A stretch of DNA of 15,399 nt from VBCK01 sp035511515 (GTDB lineage Bacteria > Pseudomonadota > Gammaproteobacteria > Burkholderiales > Burkholderiaceae_F): assembly GCA_035511515.1 (NCBI GenBank), contig DATKFG010000129.1, positions 1 through 15,399 on the forward strand. Reading direction: 5' to 3'. Positions 14,309 through 15,399 of the stretch are shown here, one piece after another. Positions within the stretch are counted from its first letter, which is position 1, and the number at the start of each line of letters is the position of its first letter. The translations under genes were made by a program, and so were the position numbers. The notes beneath the pieces are model-generated. The model was not told the DNA's origin, ran no database searches, and saw nothing but the letters and a program-made list of their open reading frames with translations.

Positions 14309-14548
14309 ATGAGTCGGCTCACGATCACACTGTCGGATACGCGCCACCGGGCGCTGAAGGAAGCCTGCGCACAGCGCGGCAAGACCATCGGGCAGCTGAT
14401 CGACGAGAGCCTGGAGTTTTACGGCGTCAAGTCGCGCGAGGACGCGCGCGACCTGGTGCGCCGGGCACGGGCGCGCAGCGGCCTCAGCGAAGGACAGGCG
14501 CTGGAGCTTGCACAGCAACAGGTCCGCGTGGTTCGTCGCGGCTCATGA
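14309..14548 (+). CDS. Ribbon-helix-helix protein, probable antitoxin partner of the PIN protein
   Basis: A 79-residue protein starting MSRLTITLSD, the beta-strand-like opening of ribbon-helix-helix DNA-binding proteins. Two helices follow (TRHRALKEACAQRGKTIGQ, then LIDESLEFYGVK), and a charged C-terminal tail that could wrap the toxin. The ATG at 14309 is preferred over an in-frame GTG at 14282, because that GTG lies inside the palindromic operator candidate. The stop overlaps the PIN gene start in an ATGA arrangement, a hallmark of toxin-antitoxin operons. Family-level inference only; no specific named antitoxin is recognised. Confidence 0.78.
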   Translation: MSRLTITLSDTRHRALKEACAQRGKTIGQLIDESLEFYGVKSREDARDLVRRARARSGLSEGQALELAQQQVRVVRRGS

Positions 14549-14964
14549 CTCACGCTGCCGCCATCGTCGACACCCACGTCGTGGTGGGCGGACTGCTCAC
14601 CGCGGCAGGCGCATCGCCCCTGACCCGGGTGCTCGACGGCATGCTGGCGGCGGCCTTTCCTTTCGTCGTATCGGAGGCCCTGCTGGCCGAATACCGCGCC
14701 GTGCTAGAGCAGCCCCGTGTCCGCGAACTGCACGGTCTGACCGCGGCTCAGATCGACACCATCCTCACAGACCTCGCGCAGCATGCCATCGTGCTTGCGC
14801 CATCGCCCGCCGATGCGGCTCCCGACCCCGGCGACCAGGTGCTCTGGGACCTGCTGGCGGCGCGTCCGGACCTGTGCCTCGTCAGCCGCGCAAAGACGCT
14901 GCTGCAAAGCGCAGCCCTGCGCGGCCGGGTCGTGTCGCCGCGTGACCTCATCGCCATCGGGTGA
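14545..14964 (+). CDS. PIN-domain protein, probable toxin (VapC-like/COG1569 type), with an altered acidic set
   Basis: A 139-residue PIN-domain protein of the putative toxin group that often pairs with small DNA-binding antitoxins; active members are Mg2+-dependent ribonucleases. D9 lies in VDTHVVVGGLL, where the family usually has DTN. A conserved-looking E49 lies in SEALLAEYRAVL, and D94 and D97 lie in PDPGDQVLWDLLAA. The usual late motif TGD before LL is here LVSRAKTLL, with no acid at that position, and the C-terminus SPRDLIAI fits the family. The start overlaps the antitoxin stop by 4 bp (ATGA), so the two are translationally coupled. The missing late aspartate and DTN to DTH change may mean weakened nuclease activity, or a divergent subfamily. 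Confidence 0.8.
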   Translation: MTHAAAIVDTHVVVGGLLTAAGASPLTRVLDGMLAAAFPFVVSEALLAEYRAVLEQPRVRELHGLTAAQIDTILTDLAQHAIVLAPSPADAAPDPGDQVLWDLLAARPDLCLVSRAKTLLQSAALRGRVVSPRDLIAIG

Positions 14965-15017
14965 TCCGCAAAGCGAAGGGCGCCTGGACGAAACTGTCCC
15001 GGTACCATGGAGGCTCT

Positions 15018-15056
15018 CCCGGCCCGAAGGCGCAGCAGCCCTGATGACTGGCCGGG
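15018..15056 (+). promoter_or_regulatory. Stem-loop in the leader of the amidohydrolase gene
   Basis: CCCGGCC (15018-15024) pairs exactly with GGCCGGG (15050-15056), and the loop contains a smaller GGC/GCC stem. It lies 21 bp before the start codon, in a 113-bp gap that otherwise shows no feature. It could be a leader structure; no known riboswitch class was matched. Confidence 0.3.
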
Positions 15057-15077
15057 GCAGACCAAGCGGAGATCGAG

Positions 15078-15399
15078 ATGGCACGGAAGACGCGGCTGGC
15101 GGAGCTGTTGCTTGGAGCGCTGGGAATCGTCACCGCCTCAACGGCGTTCGGCGGCGAGGCCGCCGGTGCGCCCCGCCCCATCGTTCTGAAAGCAGCCCAC
15201 CTGTTCGATTCGCTATCCGGCAAGCTCGTTGACCGCGGCGTCGTTGTCGTCGCCGGCTCCAGGATCCAGGCCGTGGGTAGCGATGCGCAGATCCCGCCCG
15301 AAGCGCAAGTCTTCGATCTGGGCGATGCGACGCTGCTGCCGGGTTTCATCGATGCTCATGTCCATCTGGGGTCGGCTTCGAGCAACAACTGGTACGCGG
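15078..15399 (+). CDS. Exported amidohydrolase-family protein, C-terminus beyond window
   Basis: The first 107 residues of a metal-dependent hydrolase. A signal peptide covers about 1-25 (MARKTRLAELLLGALGIVTA, then STAFG). Next come the small beta-sandwich typical of the imidazolonepropionase/prolidase-like group (PIVLKAAHLFDSLSGKLVDRG, then VVVVAGSRIQAVGS) and the first metal motif GFIDAHVHLG with H94 and H96. A GGAGA ribosome site lies at 15068-15072, 5 bp before the ATG. The catalytic lysine and remaining histidines lie outside the window, so substrate class cannot be judged. It may be an Xaa-Pro dipeptidase-type or other periplasmic amidohydrolase. It starts 113 bp after the PIN gene and is probably a separate unit. 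Confidence 0.85.
   Translation, partial: MARKTRLAELLLGALGIVTASTAFGGEAAGAPRPIVLKAAHLFDSLSGKLVDRGVVVVAGSRIQAVGSDAQIPPEAQVFDLGDATLLPGFIDAHVHLGSASSNNWYA

Noticed and set aside
15005..15060. Glycine riboswitch before the amidohydrolase gene
   Set aside because: A CCGAAGG-like string is present, but the other conserved elements and a tandem aptamer layout are not. The stem is better described as an unclassified leader hairpin.

Overview
The window is very GC-rich and codon-dense, with the pervasive antisense open frames such DNA produces. It reads as a chromosomal segment of a Pseudomonadota bacterium, probably beta- or gammaproteobacterial. This rests on the enzyme families (DgcA/DgcB, BetA/BetB, ProV/ProW/OpuAC, SMR, TetR) and on the CCCTCACCCC-type intergenic palindromes; the genus cannot be named from sequence alone.

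Region 1 (1-3242, minus strand) holds a dgcB-like iron-sulfur membrane protein, cut by the left window edge, and a complete dgcA-like NADH:flavin oxidoreductase. Together they look like a dimethylglycine (or related N-methyl amine) demethylase. Region 2 (3243-3631) is a divergent intergenic stretch with an 83-bp palindromic repeat. Region 3 (3632-12907, plus strand) is a run of eight genes: an SMR exporter/importer, a glycine betaine/choline-type ABC ATPase with CBS-like tail, its permease, betaine aldehyde dehydrogenase (betB), choline dehydrogenase (betA), a non-pyrrolysine MttB-superfamily methyltransferase, an OpuAC-type periplasmic binding protein, and a secreted SMP-30/gluconolactonase-like protein. 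Region 4 (12928-14111, minus strand) has a TetR regulator and a secreted His/Gly- then Pro/Tyr-rich protein. Region 5 (14309-14964, plus strand) is a ribbon-helix-helix/PIN toxin-antitoxin-like pair behind a palindromic operator candidate. Region 6 (15078-end) is the start of an exported amidohydrolase, cut by the right edge.

The first three regions form a coherent proposed pathway: uptake of choline or betaine (ABC system), oxidation of choline to betaine aldehyde (BetA) and glycine betaine (BetB), removal of one methyl group by the MttB-type enzyme to give dimethylglycine, and demethylation of that by DgcAB to sarcosine. The unusual point is the middle step. No Rieske GbcAB or betaine-homocysteine methyltransferase is visible, and a member of a family best known from corrinoid-dependent anaerobic metabolism sits in that slot, with no corrinoid protein nearby in the window.

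A second layer of interest is a family of intergenic palindromic repeats in two size classes (43 and 83 bp) at junctions of the betaine genes. One copy appears to be translated as the N-terminus of the ABC ATPase, and a strong double hairpin separates betB from betA.
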